From: JBGPNN01 sp041487495
GTDB lineage: Bacteria > Sysuimicrobiota > Sysuimicrobiia > Sysuimicrobiales > Humicultoraceae
Assembly (NCBI GenBank): GCA_041487495.1
Contig: JBGPNN010000077.1
Coordinates: 1-12,659 of the forward strand
Length of the DNA: 12,659 bases
Direction: 5' to 3'
This document shows positions 1 through 7,217 of the stretch, piece by piece. Within the stretch, counting starts at the first letter, position 1. Every line of letters begins with the position of its first letter. The position numbers and the translations under genes are program-made. The notes beneath the pieces are model-generated. The model was not told the origin of the DNA and did not search any database. It saw only the letters and a list, made by a program, of their open reading frames with translations.

Positions 1-1116
1 GAGCGCCAACAGACCGAGGCTTTCCACGGCCGTAATCATCGCGTTGGCGTTGTGCGCCTCCCAGGGGAACGGTCGGAACAGCACCGTCGGGATCAGAATC
101 GCCAGCCCCAGGGGGCTGCTCGTGTCGATCGGCTTGAACGCTGACCCGCCATGCTCGCCCTCGCCAAGGACGCGTCGCGTCTGTCCGGTGAATCCCTGAC
201 GCTCGCCGATGAAACCCTGCACTTCCTCCACGTCCAGCCGCTCAAGTCCTACCAGCCTGCTCGCGACGACAGCGATCCCGACAGCGGCAACGGCCACGCA
301 GATGAGTCCCGCAACTTTGAGGAACGGCGCCATGCTGTCCGCCCGGACGGGACGGACAACGAGAGACATCGCCAGGGCCACGGTGAAAATCGCGGCCATG
401 TGGCCCCTGATCGCCAGCATGCTGCCAATACCCAGCAACAGACACAGGATTCCCAGGAAGTCCATCCCTCGCCGAGACCTTGCCGCCCCGTAGGTCGCCA
501 GGCCGCCTGCCAACATCATCAGAGCATCCTTCCCCAGGCTGCTGGTCCACAGCAACATGGAAGGAAACAGCAACACAAGCATCATGTACAGGCGTCGGTT
601 GCCCTGGGGGAACGCCGTCACGAACGCCTTGTAGAAGAACAGCATCCCAATCAAGCCCAACCAGGCCCAAAAAATCGAGATACCGACAATCGTCGGGCCG
701 GTGACAAAATACACCATTCCGGTGAGGAGGCGCACAAAGAAGCTTCCCGAGAATCGTGTGGCCGTAGGCCATTCGCCCCCTGCGAGCATTTCTGCGATCT
801 CTTCCCCAGCAGAGTTGTACACATAGGCGTCTGCCAATAGTCCCGAGGCGAAGCGAAAGAAAACGGCAAAGATCTTCAACCCAAAGCTCAGCATGAGTAC
901 CCAAAACAGCGTGTCCCCTTGTAGATCAGTTCGTGCGGCGAGGCGGAAAATGGCGAGCGACAAGAAGATGAGGACTGCGAGAATCATGCCGGACCGCAAC
1001 GTATAGATGTCCTGGGTCCCGACAAACATACCCGTCATCCACGCCGCGCCAGCAAACAGCGGTATCATGACGACCAGACGCCGCAGTTGGCTTCGATCCA
1101 ACGCCATCGCGCTCAT
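1..1116 (-). CDS. Polytopic membrane protein, putative polysaccharide polymerase (Wzy-like), 3' end cut off by window
   Basis: The frame is open for 372 codons from ATG at 1116 to the window edge with no stop, so the C-terminus is missing. Seen: many hydrophobic stretches (about residues 13-32, 43-60, 68-90, 128-165, 176-192, 220-255, 266-286) separated by short charged loops, a DAYVYN motif at 96-101, a SSLGKDALM segment at 192-200, a conserved-looking RGHMA at 237-241, and an FRPFPWEAHN segment at 347-356. I associate segments of this type, from memory, with large uncharacterised inner-membrane proteins of exopolysaccharide loci. A GGGGGA Shine-Dalgarno-like stretch lies 7 bases before the ATG; a second in-frame ATG is at 1107. 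It is the only polymerase candidate in a cluster that has a flippase and an initiating transferase, so a Wzy role is a reasonable inference, but sequence alone does not prove it. A GT-C type membrane glycosyltransferase is the main alternative. Confidence 0.85.
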   Translation of the reverse strand, partial: MSAMALDRSQLRRLVVMIPLFAGAAWMTGMFVGTQDIYTLRSGMILAVLIFLSLAIFRLAARTDLQGDTLFWVLMLSFGLKIFAVFFRFASGLLADAYVYNSAGEEIAEMLAGGEWPTATRFSGSFFVRLLTGMVYFVTGPTIVGISIFWAWLGLIGMLFFYKAFVTAFPQGNRRLYMMLVLLFPSMLLWTSSLGKDALMMLAGGLATYGAARSRRGMDFLGILCLLLGIGSMLAIRGHMAAIFTVALAMSLVVRPVRADSMAPFLKVAGLICVAVAAVGIAVVASRLVGLERLDVEEVQGFIGERQGFTGQTRRVLGEGEHGGSAFKPIDTSSPLGLAILIPTVLFRPFPWEAHNANAMITAVESLGLLAL

Positions 1117-1157
1117 CGGTGAGTCCCCCACATGACCTTCGAAATCGCCGCGGCCGC

Positions 1158-1763
1158 CTAGCCCAGGAGCCCGCTCAGTCCACGCGAGGCCGGGCCATAA
1201 TCGGCGGTCCACCCCGAAACATCCCCACTCCGCACAAGCTCCAGAAGCTCCCGGACCAACGTCCCATCGTGCAACCGGGTCATGAATTCGCCTTCTGGCA
1301 GCGTTTCAATCTCACGGGCGGCATCCTCGATCTCCTCGAAGCGCAGGAAGATCTGATAGGTTTCCGGACCCATGACCGCTTTGAGCTCCTGCTCCAAGAG
1401 GACCTGGAGCACCAGCAAGAACTCCGAGCTGACCCGCCGGGTCAACCAGTGACAGTAGTCCCCAAGGACGTTCAATCGCCGATCCGTCAGGTACGAGATA
1501 TCTCGCCGCCCCACGACGTCTCCGAGTTGCTTGTGAAGGGAGCCAATCTCCGAAAGCAACCGGACGTAGTCCGCCAGGACTCTGGTCGACGTACCCAAGG
1601 TCCGGCCGCTTTGCACGCCGATGAAGCGGCGCTCCACCTCCTGGAGCGCATGCCGAATCGGCGCGGTGGTCACTCGCACGGAATCGCTTCGACGAACGAC
1701 GCGGGTGCGGACCCGCACTTGCGTCTCGTCCTCCGGCACGCCCTCACCCGAACTGCTCGTCAT
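1158..1763 (-). CDS. Unrecognised 201-residue soluble protein coupled to the YdcF-like gene
   Basis: I do not recognise a family. The frame could begin at 1838, but ATG 1763 is preferred: it overlaps the stop of the YdcF-like gene as ATGA and has a GGGGGG run 6 bases upstream, whereas the longer start would overlap that gene by 79 bases. The protein has no signal peptide or membrane segment. Residues 1-30 are polar and look disordered (acidic, then Arg-rich). Residues 33-82 and 108-152 look strongly helical with regular hydrophobic spacing (for example VLADYVRLLSEIGSLHKQL at 62-80), and the C-terminus is Gly/Ser-rich. A lone Cys sits at 104. It ends with TAG, 41 bases before the putative polymerase gene. 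The position suggests a cytoplasmic accessory or regulatory role in polymer assembly, but that is inference from context only. Confidence 0.8.
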   Translation of the reverse strand: MTSSSGEGVPEDETQVRVRTRVVRRSDSVRVTTAPIRHALQEVERRFIGVQSGRTLGTSTRVLADYVRLLSEIGSLHKQLGDVVGRRDISYLTDRRLNVLGDYCHWLTRRVSSEFLLVLQVLLEQELKAVMGPETYQIFLRFEEIEDAAREIETLPEGEFMTRLHDGTLVRELLELVRSGDVSGWTADYGPASRGLSGLLG

Positions 1764-2347
1764 CGGATACCCCCCAAGAAACCCGCCAGCTTCACGTACT
1801 CCCGCAGGACAAGACGACGCTCGAATTCCCTGGTCCACCAGTGATCCACTCGAAAATGCCCGTCATCGACGGACAGGATGCGGATGCGCAGCCGCCTCGG
1901 GCGAAACTCCCTGGCAAAAATAACCGCGGCTCGGCGCGTGTGGTATGGCGACGTCAACAGAATCGCGCTCTCGAGCCGGTGCGTTTCCATCAAGCCTGCT
2001 GATCCCCGCGCGTTGTCCACCGTGCTTTCAGCCCGGTCATCCACCAGCAATTGTTCAGTCGGCATGCCGGCCCCGATGGCTTGATCTCTCATGGCCAGCG
2101 CGGAGTTTAGCCCCAACGCGTACGGACCGCCGCTCACAATGAGCCACCGACCATACCCGTCTCGCAGCAACTTCATCGCGGTCGCAACCCGCTCAGGGCC
2201 GTCACCGCCGATCGCGATCACGGCGTTCGTCGGCTCCAGCGGGTCGCTGACGACAAGAAAATCTCCCATGGCCTGCAGGATCGGCTCTCGACCAAACCAC
2301 GCCACCACACTGACAACCACGCAGACAAGGACCACACCTCTCCGCAT
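1760..2347 (-). CDS. YdcF/ElyC/SanA-like (DUF218) membrane-anchored protein
   Basis: The 195-residue product matches the DUF218 pattern: one N-terminal hydrophobic helix (residues 4-17), a Rossmann-like start NAVIAIGGDG at 41-50, IVSGG at 70-74, the STVDNA motif at 108-113 (the usual form is ST.EN, so Asp replaces Glu), LLTSPYHTRRA at 130-140, and a C-terminal REYVKLAGFLGG. Family members (YdcF, ElyC, SanA) are inner-membrane-anchored proteins tied to envelope integrity and to undecaprenyl-phosphate or peptidoglycan metabolism; the biochemical activity is generally not defined. The N-terminal helix suggests that the globular part is anchored to the membrane. The ATG lies 9 bases after the stop of the dehydratase gene and has no strong Shine-Dalgarno. 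Its own stop overlaps the next start (ATGA). The placement inside a polysaccharide operon fits a link to lipid-carrier handling. Family assignment is firm; the role is inferred. Confidence 0.9.
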   Translation of the reverse strand: MRRGVVLVCVVVSVVAWFGREPILQAMGDFLVVSDPLEPTNAVIAIGGDGPERVATAMKLLRDGYGRWLIVSGGPYALGLNSALAMRDQAIGAGMPTEQLLVDDRAESTVDNARGSAGLMETHRLESAILLTSPYHTRRAAVIFAREFRPRRLRIRILSVDDGHFRVDHWWTREFERRLVLREYVKLAGFLGGIR

Positions 2348-2356
2348 GTGCGACGG

Positions 2357-4279
2357 CTACGTCGGGTTCCCCGGGGTGAGCCGCGCCCAACTGTCATGTT
2401 CCGCCGGCAGCGAAAAGCTGGTCCCGTCCGACGCCAAACGCTTGAGAATGGCTCGAATGCCCACCTCGTCCCGATGCGCAACGAGATGCTCGAGCTGCTG
2501 AAGCGCCAGGCGAACGATCACTTCGTCGGGTTCGCGCTCATCGGCCACTTCAAACACCCCGGGGAATGGCGACGGTCGCAGCGACTCGCTGGGTGCAGAA
2601 AGCTCCTCTTCTAGTTTTTCGCCCGGTCTGATCCCGGTGTAAACTATTGGAATGTCCTTATCCGGCTCGAGCCCCGATAGCCGGATCGCTTCGGCGGCCA
2701 GATCCGCGATCCGAACAGGCACGCCCATATCGAGTACGTAGAGCGCGTGCTGCCGCTCAGACATCGACACCTGCAGGATGAGCAAGACCGCCTCCGTCGG
2801 ACTCATGAAGTAGCGCGTCATGTCCGGGTGGGTGAGTGTCACCGGCCCTCCGCTACGAATCTGCTCTTGAATCAGCGGCACCAGACTCCCTCGGCTACCC
2901 AGGACATTTCCAAATCGCACTGTGAGGAATCGTGTCCGCCCGCGTCGACTCAATGTGTGTACAATCATCTCCGCGACTCGTTTCGTTGCGCCCATGACGC
3001 TGGTGGGCCGTACCGCTTTGTCCGTTGATACCAGAACAAACGTCTCCACCCCGTGCCTGACCGCGCCCTCCGCAAGCACCAGCGTCCCTAGGACGTTGGT
3101 TTTGACCGCCTCATCGACAGAGCGCTCCATCAACGGCACATGCTTATATGCCGCCGCGTGGTAGATGACTCGCGGTTTCACCGAATTCAGGATCCAATCC
3201 GTCTTGCCGGAGTCCCGGATATCGGCCACAAGGGTCTTCAACTGGACGTCCGGAACCAGCCGCCTGATGCTCTCCTCCAGCTCGAAGAGTCCGGTCTCAT
3301 TGATATCAAGCGCGACAATCTCGCAGCGTGATAGCCGTGCCACCTGGCGTACCAGTTCAGCGCCAATTGACCCCGCGGCTCCAGTAATCAGCACTCGATT
3401 GCCCTGCAGCCGCTCGGCAATCGTGTCGGTCGCTATGGAGACTGGGGTTCGGCCAAGCAGGTCCATAATCTCGACCTGCCGGATGTCCCGGAGCGTAGCG
3501 GTTCCTGTCATGAGGGCATTCACACCAGGAAGAATGCGCATGCGTCTGACACCCGCTCGCCGCACCTGCTCGACGATCGCTCGAATGTCCTTCGCGGGCG
3601 CCGACGGGATCGCAATGACCACTTCCTCCACCGTATGGTGCGCAACGACATCTGGAATGACATCGCGGCCGCCAAAGACGCGGAGGCCCTGGACGTACGT
3701 CCCCCATTTTCCCGCATCGTCATCGATGAACCCCACGGGTCGATAGATCCTGTGCGGCGACTCTTCCATGGCCTGGACGACGCGCATACCCGCCGCTCCC
3801 GCGCCAACGACGAGGAGTCGGGTGCCCTGGCCAGCCCCGCGCTCTCTCAGCCCATCGAGCTGCCGTTGCAAGAGCCGCCTGCTGATTCGGAGCAGACCCA
3901 CGCCGCAGAGCGTCAGGAGAAAGTCCATGACGAGGACCGACCGCGGAAACGCCCAGAACGGCTGAAGCGACCGGAAAAACACCAGGCTCGCAGCTATCGA
4001 GAGGCTCGACGCACCCGCGGCTTTGATCGTGTTGGTCAGCTCGGGCAGGCCAACCGATCGCCATGATACCTGGTAGAGCCGAAACACCCAGTGCCACGCG
4101 ACCTTGAGGGGAAGAAAGAGGAGGAAGAGCACCGGCAGGTGGCGCCCGTAAGCCACAGGAATCGTCCCGTCGAATCGAATCAGGAACGCCAAGACGAGGG
4201 CCGCCACCCACACCAGGAGATCGCCGATCACGAAGATCGCGACCCGCCGCGGACCTGGGCGTAGACGCATCAACCGCAT
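2357..4279 (-). CDS. Membrane-bound UDP-HexNAc 4,6-dehydratase of the WbpM/PglF/CapD family
   Basis: The 640-residue length is that of full-length WbpM-type enzymes. Seen: an N-terminal hydrophobic region of about four or five membrane segments (residues 12-130), a first Rossmann fold with VGAGAAG at 158-164, then the catalytic short-chain dehydrogenase-like domain with TGAAGSIG at 299-306 for NAD(P) binding, DIRD at 353-356, AAYKHVPLME at 375-384, STDK at 418-421, and MGATK at 429-433, where Met takes the place of the usual catalytic Tyr as in WbpM and PglF. RPGEKLEEEL follows near residue 560. Family knowledge: these enzymes convert UDP-GlcNAc to the UDP-4-keto-6-deoxy sugar on the cytoplasmic face of the inner membrane, the first step towards bacillosamine, QuiNAc or FucNAc. 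The aminotransferase in the same operon is the likely next enzyme. The start may be ATG 4279 or the in-frame ATG 4270; each has its own Shine-Dalgarno. Confidence 0.95.
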   Translation of the reverse strand: MRLMRLRPGPRRVAIFVIGDLLVWVAALVLAFLIRFDGTIPVAYGRHLPVLFLLFLPLKVAWHWVFRLYQVSWRSVGLPELTNTIKAAGASSLSIAASLVFFRSLQPFWAFPRSVLVMDFLLTLCGVGLLRISRRLLQRQLDGLRERGAGQGTRLLVVGAGAAGMRVVQAMEESPHRIYRPVGFIDDDAGKWGTYVQGLRVFGGRDVIPDVVAHHTVEEVVIAIPSAPAKDIRAIVEQVRRAGVRRMRILPGVNALMTGTATLRDIRQVEIMDLLGRTPVSIATDTIAERLQGNRVLITGAAGSIGAELVRQVARLSRCEIVALDINETGLFELEESIRRLVPDVQLKTLVADIRDSGKTDWILNSVKPRVIYHAAAYKHVPLMERSVDEAVKTNVLGTLVLAEGAVRHGVETFVLVSTDKAVRPTSVMGATKRVAEMIVHTLSRRGRTRFLTVRFGNVLGSRGSLVPLIQEQIRSGGPVTLTHPDMTRYFMSPTEAVLLILQVSMSERQHALYVLDMGVPVRIADLAAEAIRLSGLEPDKDIPIVYTGIRPGEKLEEELSAPSESLRPSPFPGVFEVADEREPDEVIVRLALQQLEHLVAHRDEVGIRAILKRLASDGTSFSLPAEHDSWARLTPGNPT

Positions 4280-4280
4280 G

Positions 4281-4296
4281 CCTCCTCATCTCCTCC
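4281..4296 (-). promoter_or_regulatory. Tandem Shine-Dalgarno sites before the dehydratase gene
   Basis: Read on the minus strand, GGAGGAG (4296-4290) lies 10 bases before ATG 4279, and AGGAGG (4286-4281) lies 10 bases before the in-frame ATG 4270. The second site is only 1 base from ATG 4279, so it can serve only the downstream start. Either start gives nearly the same protein (640 or 637 residues). Confidence 0.6.
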
Positions 4297-4298
4297 GG

Positions 4299-5318
4299 CT
4301 AACTCACGTTCGCGGACCGATAGAATCCCGACAGCCCAAACTGAACCCGGCTCAGCGTATGCCTGATGTTCACCGTATGACGAAACAGTGCGTACTGGTT
4401 CCCAACAGGTATGGCATTTCGGCCTGGGATGGTGCCGAGCGCCGCGAGGAAGCGGTGGTCTTTCAGCCTGCCCGCCGCGCGCTCATCGTAGTGCCCAAAC
4501 GGGTATGCGAAGATCCCGGGCGCCATTCCCAGCTCCCGCCCCAAGTCTGCCTGCGACTGCTGGATCTCTGCGCTAATCTCTTCCCCCGTGAGCGCCGGCA
4601 GCGAGGCGTGCGACCGACCGTGGGAGGCAACCGTCACACCCTCGCGTGCCAGTTGCCGTAACTCCGTCCAGGACAGCACCGGCGGCGGTCCGCTGGCCGT
4701 CGTTCCCAGGGCGAGTCGTAGCGCCGTCACCCGCTCCTCAATCACCTCCGGGCGTACAGGCCGCAACTCGCGAACCAGGCGGCGGACGAGTTGCCACCGC
4801 GTGCGGGGGCTGCGGAGGTCGACGGCACCGATGCCCGGGATGTTGAACGTCGCGAAGGCCGCCTGGGACGTTTGCTGCCAGATCACGTCCCACCAGAAGC
4901 GGCGGTCGCTGCCGGGGAAACCCGTGGACACGAAAAGCACGGCGGGCACCCCGTGGGCACGAAGGATCGGCCAAGCGTCAGTCAAGAAGTCCCGGTAGCC
5001 ATCGTCGAACGTCACGAGCACGGCCTTCCGTGGGAGCGGCCGACGGCTTTCGAGGCTCGCCTGAAGTTCCGGCCATCCGATCGGAGCATAATGCCTCGAG
5101 AGCACCCGGATTTGCTCAGCGAACCCTCGCGGTGTCGCACTGATCACGTTGGGGTCGCCATGAAGCGGATCGTCTTGAGGATCGCACACCCGGTGGTACC
5201 CCAGGATGCGAAGCACCGGCTCGTGGTGATCCAGGGCCCGGACGAGCCTGAGAAATCCAAACCGCCTCAGGACGATGTCCGCCGCTCGTTCGACAACTGC
5301 CTTGGCCCGCGTACTCAT
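4299..5318 (-). CDS. Polysaccharide deacetylase family protein (CE4, NodB homology)
   Basis: The 339-residue protein carries the CE4 motifs: an ILGYHRV strand at 38-44, TFDDGY at 103-108 (catalytic base and metal Asp), SHGRSH at 232-237 (the H-x3-H metal pair, H233 and H237) and AYPFGHYD at 271-278. About 120 residues separate the first and second motifs, including an FWWDVIW segment at 141-147; this layout is common in EPS-cluster members. Family reaction: removal of N- or O-acetyl groups from a carbohydrate, usually metal dependent. No N-terminal hydrophobic segment is visible, so it probably acts in the cytoplasm on a nucleotide- or lipid-linked sugar rather than on finished polymer. Its ATG overlaps the stop of the upstream glycosyltransferase gene as ATGA, so the two are likely translationally coupled. 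The dehydratase gene starts 19 bases downstream. Confidence 0.93.
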   Translation of the reverse strand: MSTRAKAVVERAADIVLRRFGFLRLVRALDHHEPVLRILGYHRVCDPQDDPLHGDPNVISATPRGFAEQIRVLSRHYAPIGWPELQASLESRRPLPRKAVLVTFDDGYRDFLTDAWPILRAHGVPAVLFVSTGFPGSDRRFWWDVIWQQTSQAAFATFNIPGIGAVDLRSPRTRWQLVRRLVRELRPVRPEVIEERVTALRLALGTTASGPPPVLSWTELRQLAREGVTVASHGRSHASLPALTGEEISAEIQQSQADLGRELGMAPGIFAYPFGHYDERAAGRLKDHRFLAALGTIPGRNAIPVGNQYALFRHTVNIRHTLSRVQFGLSGFYRSANVS

Positions 5319-6496
5319 CGCAGCCCGCTGCGGTCACGAACCAGTGTCGAATACAGATCCTCCAGCGCACGAGCACACCGGCGTGCATCATACTGCTGGC
5401 GGACCCAGGCCATCGCTTCGGCACCTAGTTGGTCCGCGCGCGTACGATCCTTCGCCAGTCGAACGATGGCCTCGGCCAGTACGTCCACCGACCGACTCGG
5501 TACAATGACAGCTTTGGTCCCACCATCGGTCACCTCACGAAGGACATCGATGTCACTGGCGATGCACGCCTTGCCAAACCCCATCGCCTCCAGCAGCGAC
5601 ACGCCAAATCCCTCGAACAGTGAAGGAAAAGCAAAGATATCTGCAAGCGCCAACAGTGTGGGAACGTCGGCTCGATCACCGAGCAACCGCACAGAGGACT
5701 CGAGACCATGCTCGCGGATGAGCGCCTCGAGCTGATCCCGGAGCCATCCCTCACCGGCAACGATCAGCCGCGCCCGCGGGAAGGTCTGGCGAACCTGCGC
5801 CATCGCTTCAATCAGATACTGCTGCCCCTTTTGGGGCACGAGGCGAGCAACGTTCAGCACCAGCGGGTACGCATCCGTGCAGTCGAGCTCTGCCCGGAGC
5901 GCTTCGACCGATGCAGCGGGGGGCGACGCGACGTCTTCAAACCCAAAGCCCCGCGGGATGACACGAATCTTCGCCTCTGGAATGGCCAGGCGGCGGACGG
6001 CCGATCGCTTCACGGCCTGAGTCAACGCGACGAACATTGCCCCCCACCGGGATGTCACGGTATCAATACCCTGCACAAGGGCCACCTTCCATGGACTCAG
6101 GCGCGGATTATCCTGCCTCCACTCCGGCTCATACGTCGTGTTGACCAACGTCGTCACAACTGGAACCCTATTGAGACGCCCCACGATCCGGCTCACGACA
6201 CCCGGACGGTAGAGGGCCGTATGGATGATGTCGGGCGCCACGCCACGCACGAGCCTGCGCAGGCGGATGATCGCCCGCATCAAATCCCAGTTGCGCTCCA
6301 CCCCGAGCACATGGACCGGGATGCCCAAGTTCTGCAAGGACGTCGCCAGGCGGCCGGCTTCGGTCAAGACGCAGATCTCGTGATGGAAACGCTCTCGATC
6401 AGACCGCACGAGAAACGCAGCCAACTGTTGTTCCGTTCCTCCGGTATCGAGGTCCTCAAGGACGTGCAGGATCCGTGTCGATTGCGGTTGCGCCAT
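5315..6496 (-). CDS. GT4-type glycosyltransferase (GT-B fold)
   Basis: The frame is open to 6640, but the natural start is ATG 6496: the residues before it are unlike the family, and from here the sequence reads RILHVLEDLDTGGTEQQ, a typical GT4 N-terminus, with GGTEQQ at 19-24. That start lies 16 bases after the upstream stop at 6513. It gives 393 residues, a normal GT4 length. The N-terminal acceptor domain includes IIHTALYRPG at 90-99. The C-terminal domain holds LVLNVARLVPQKG at 212-224, IVAGEG at 245-250 and EGFGVSLLE at 295-303, the E-x7-E motif that binds the nucleotide sugar. Family knowledge: a retaining transferase acting at the cytoplasmic face on a polyprenol-linked acceptor. Donor and linkage cannot be read from sequence. 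No clear Shine-Dalgarno is seen at this start; GTG 6499 is an alternative start one codon upstream. Confidence 0.93.
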   Translation of the reverse strand: MAQPQSTRILHVLEDLDTGGTEQQLAAFLVRSDRERFHHEICVLTEAGRLATSLQNLGIPVHVLGVERNWDLMRAIIRLRRLVRGVAPDIIHTALYRPGVVSRIVGRLNRVPVVTTLVNTTYEPEWRQDNPRLSPWKVALVQGIDTVTSRWGAMFVALTQAVKRSAVRRLAIPEAKIRVIPRGFGFEDVASPPAASVEALRAELDCTDAYPLVLNVARLVPQKGQQYLIEAMAQVRQTFPRARLIVAGEGWLRDQLEALIREHGLESSVRLLGDRADVPTLLALADIFAFPSLFEGFGVSLLEAMGFGKACIASDIDVLREVTDGGTKAVIVPSRSVDVLAEAIVRLAKDRTRADQLGAEAMAWVRQQYDARRCARALEDLYSTLVRDRSGLR

Positions 6497-6512
6497 CACG
6501 ATATCGTCGCAG

Positions 6513-7217
6513 CTACGCCACAGCGCGGTGGATGGTCCCCGCGGCACGAACGCGGATCCCCATACGCGCACCGGTCTTCCAGACCTGGATGCTCGGGCCC
6601 AGCCACTCGGCGGCACCAAAAAGATGCTCCCCAAATCCACCGGGGTTGTCCAAGCGCAGGACGTACCCCCCGAACTTGCCTAGAAGGCGAAGACACGACA
6701 AATCGGCTCCCTTGAGGAAGCCCAGGTGAGAAAACAACGTCTTCGAGGCCCGATTGTGTTTGCTGACCCGGCAGTACACGCCCCGATACCCCCGGCGCTT
6801 TGCCTCTTGCATCAACGCCACCGCCACCGTCGACCCGATCAGAGACCCACGCGCGTCTGCTTCGGTGTAGAGGTCATACAAGACGCACTCGGCTTCACCG
6901 ATGGGCACCACAATGCCGAGATCATCGAGCCGCCATTTACCGAACGCCAGCCACCCGTAGCCAACGGTTCGATCGCCGACATTCGCGAGAATGCACGCAT
7001 GCCCGCCGGCCAGACGTTGTACGAACTGCTGGCCACCTGGAACGGACAACAGTCGATCTGCCTCCTCACGGGTCGGAACGCGATTCACACACATCACCGA
7101 CACCGCCATTCGTGGTTCGATGATGGGGATCGGCTCGCTCAAGTCCCGTCTGAGCAGGGCCCCCGACCATCGTTGCACGACCCGCCGCCGGATGCCCGAA
7201 AACAGCGCCCGCGCCAT
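6513..7217 (-). CDS. GNAT-family acyl/acetyltransferase with long C-terminal tail
   Basis: The 234-residue product has GNAT hallmarks: a central GYGWLAFG strand near 87, motif A as LYDLYTEADARGSLIG at 113-128 with an RG..(I)G acyl-CoA phosphate loop, and motif B as NRASKTLFSHLGF at 155-167. About 65 residues follow motif B, longer than a minimal GNAT domain, and a basic 30-residue stretch precedes it. ATG 7217 shares one base with the flippase stop (TGATG); GTG 7220 just upstream would give a 4-base GTGA overlap, so the start is uncertain by one codon. Family knowledge: transfer of an acyl group, usually acetyl, from acyl-CoA to an amine or, less often, a hydroxyl. Between a flippase and a glycosyltransferase, an amino-sugar substrate is likely but unproven. 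Confidence 0.85.
   Translation of the reverse strand: MARALFSGIRRRVVQRWSGALLRRDLSEPIPIIEPRMAVSVMCVNRVPTREEADRLLSVPGGQQFVQRLAGGHACILANVGDRTVGYGWLAFGKWRLDDLGIVVPIGEAECVLYDLYTEADARGSLIGSTVAVALMQEAKRRGYRGVYCRVSKHNRASKTLFSHLGFLKGADLSCLRLLGKFGGYVLRLDNPGGFGEHLFGAAEWLGPSIQVWKTGARMGIRVRAAGTIHRAVA

Noticed and set aside
151..904. Open frames over the left-end membrane gene, including a 220-residue minus-strand frame
   Set aside because: The true reading frame is the open minus-strand frame from 1116 to the edge, which encodes a coherent polytopic membrane protein; the others are shadows.
1764..1838. N-terminal extension of the unrecognised protein to 1838
   Set aside because: It would overlap the YdcF-like gene by 79 bases, while ATG 1763 has an ATGA overlap and a ribosome-binding stretch.
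6497..6640. 48-residue N-terminal extension of the second GT4 enzyme
   Set aside because: It lies within the GNAT gene in another frame and does not look like a GT4 N-terminus; ATG 6496 gives the normal length.
4791..6715. Long plus-strand open frames (4791-5735 and 5708-6715)
   Set aside because: They lie antisense to the deacetylase and glycosyltransferase genes, have low-complexity Arg/Pro/Ser-rich products with no motif, and are expected in GC-rich DNA.
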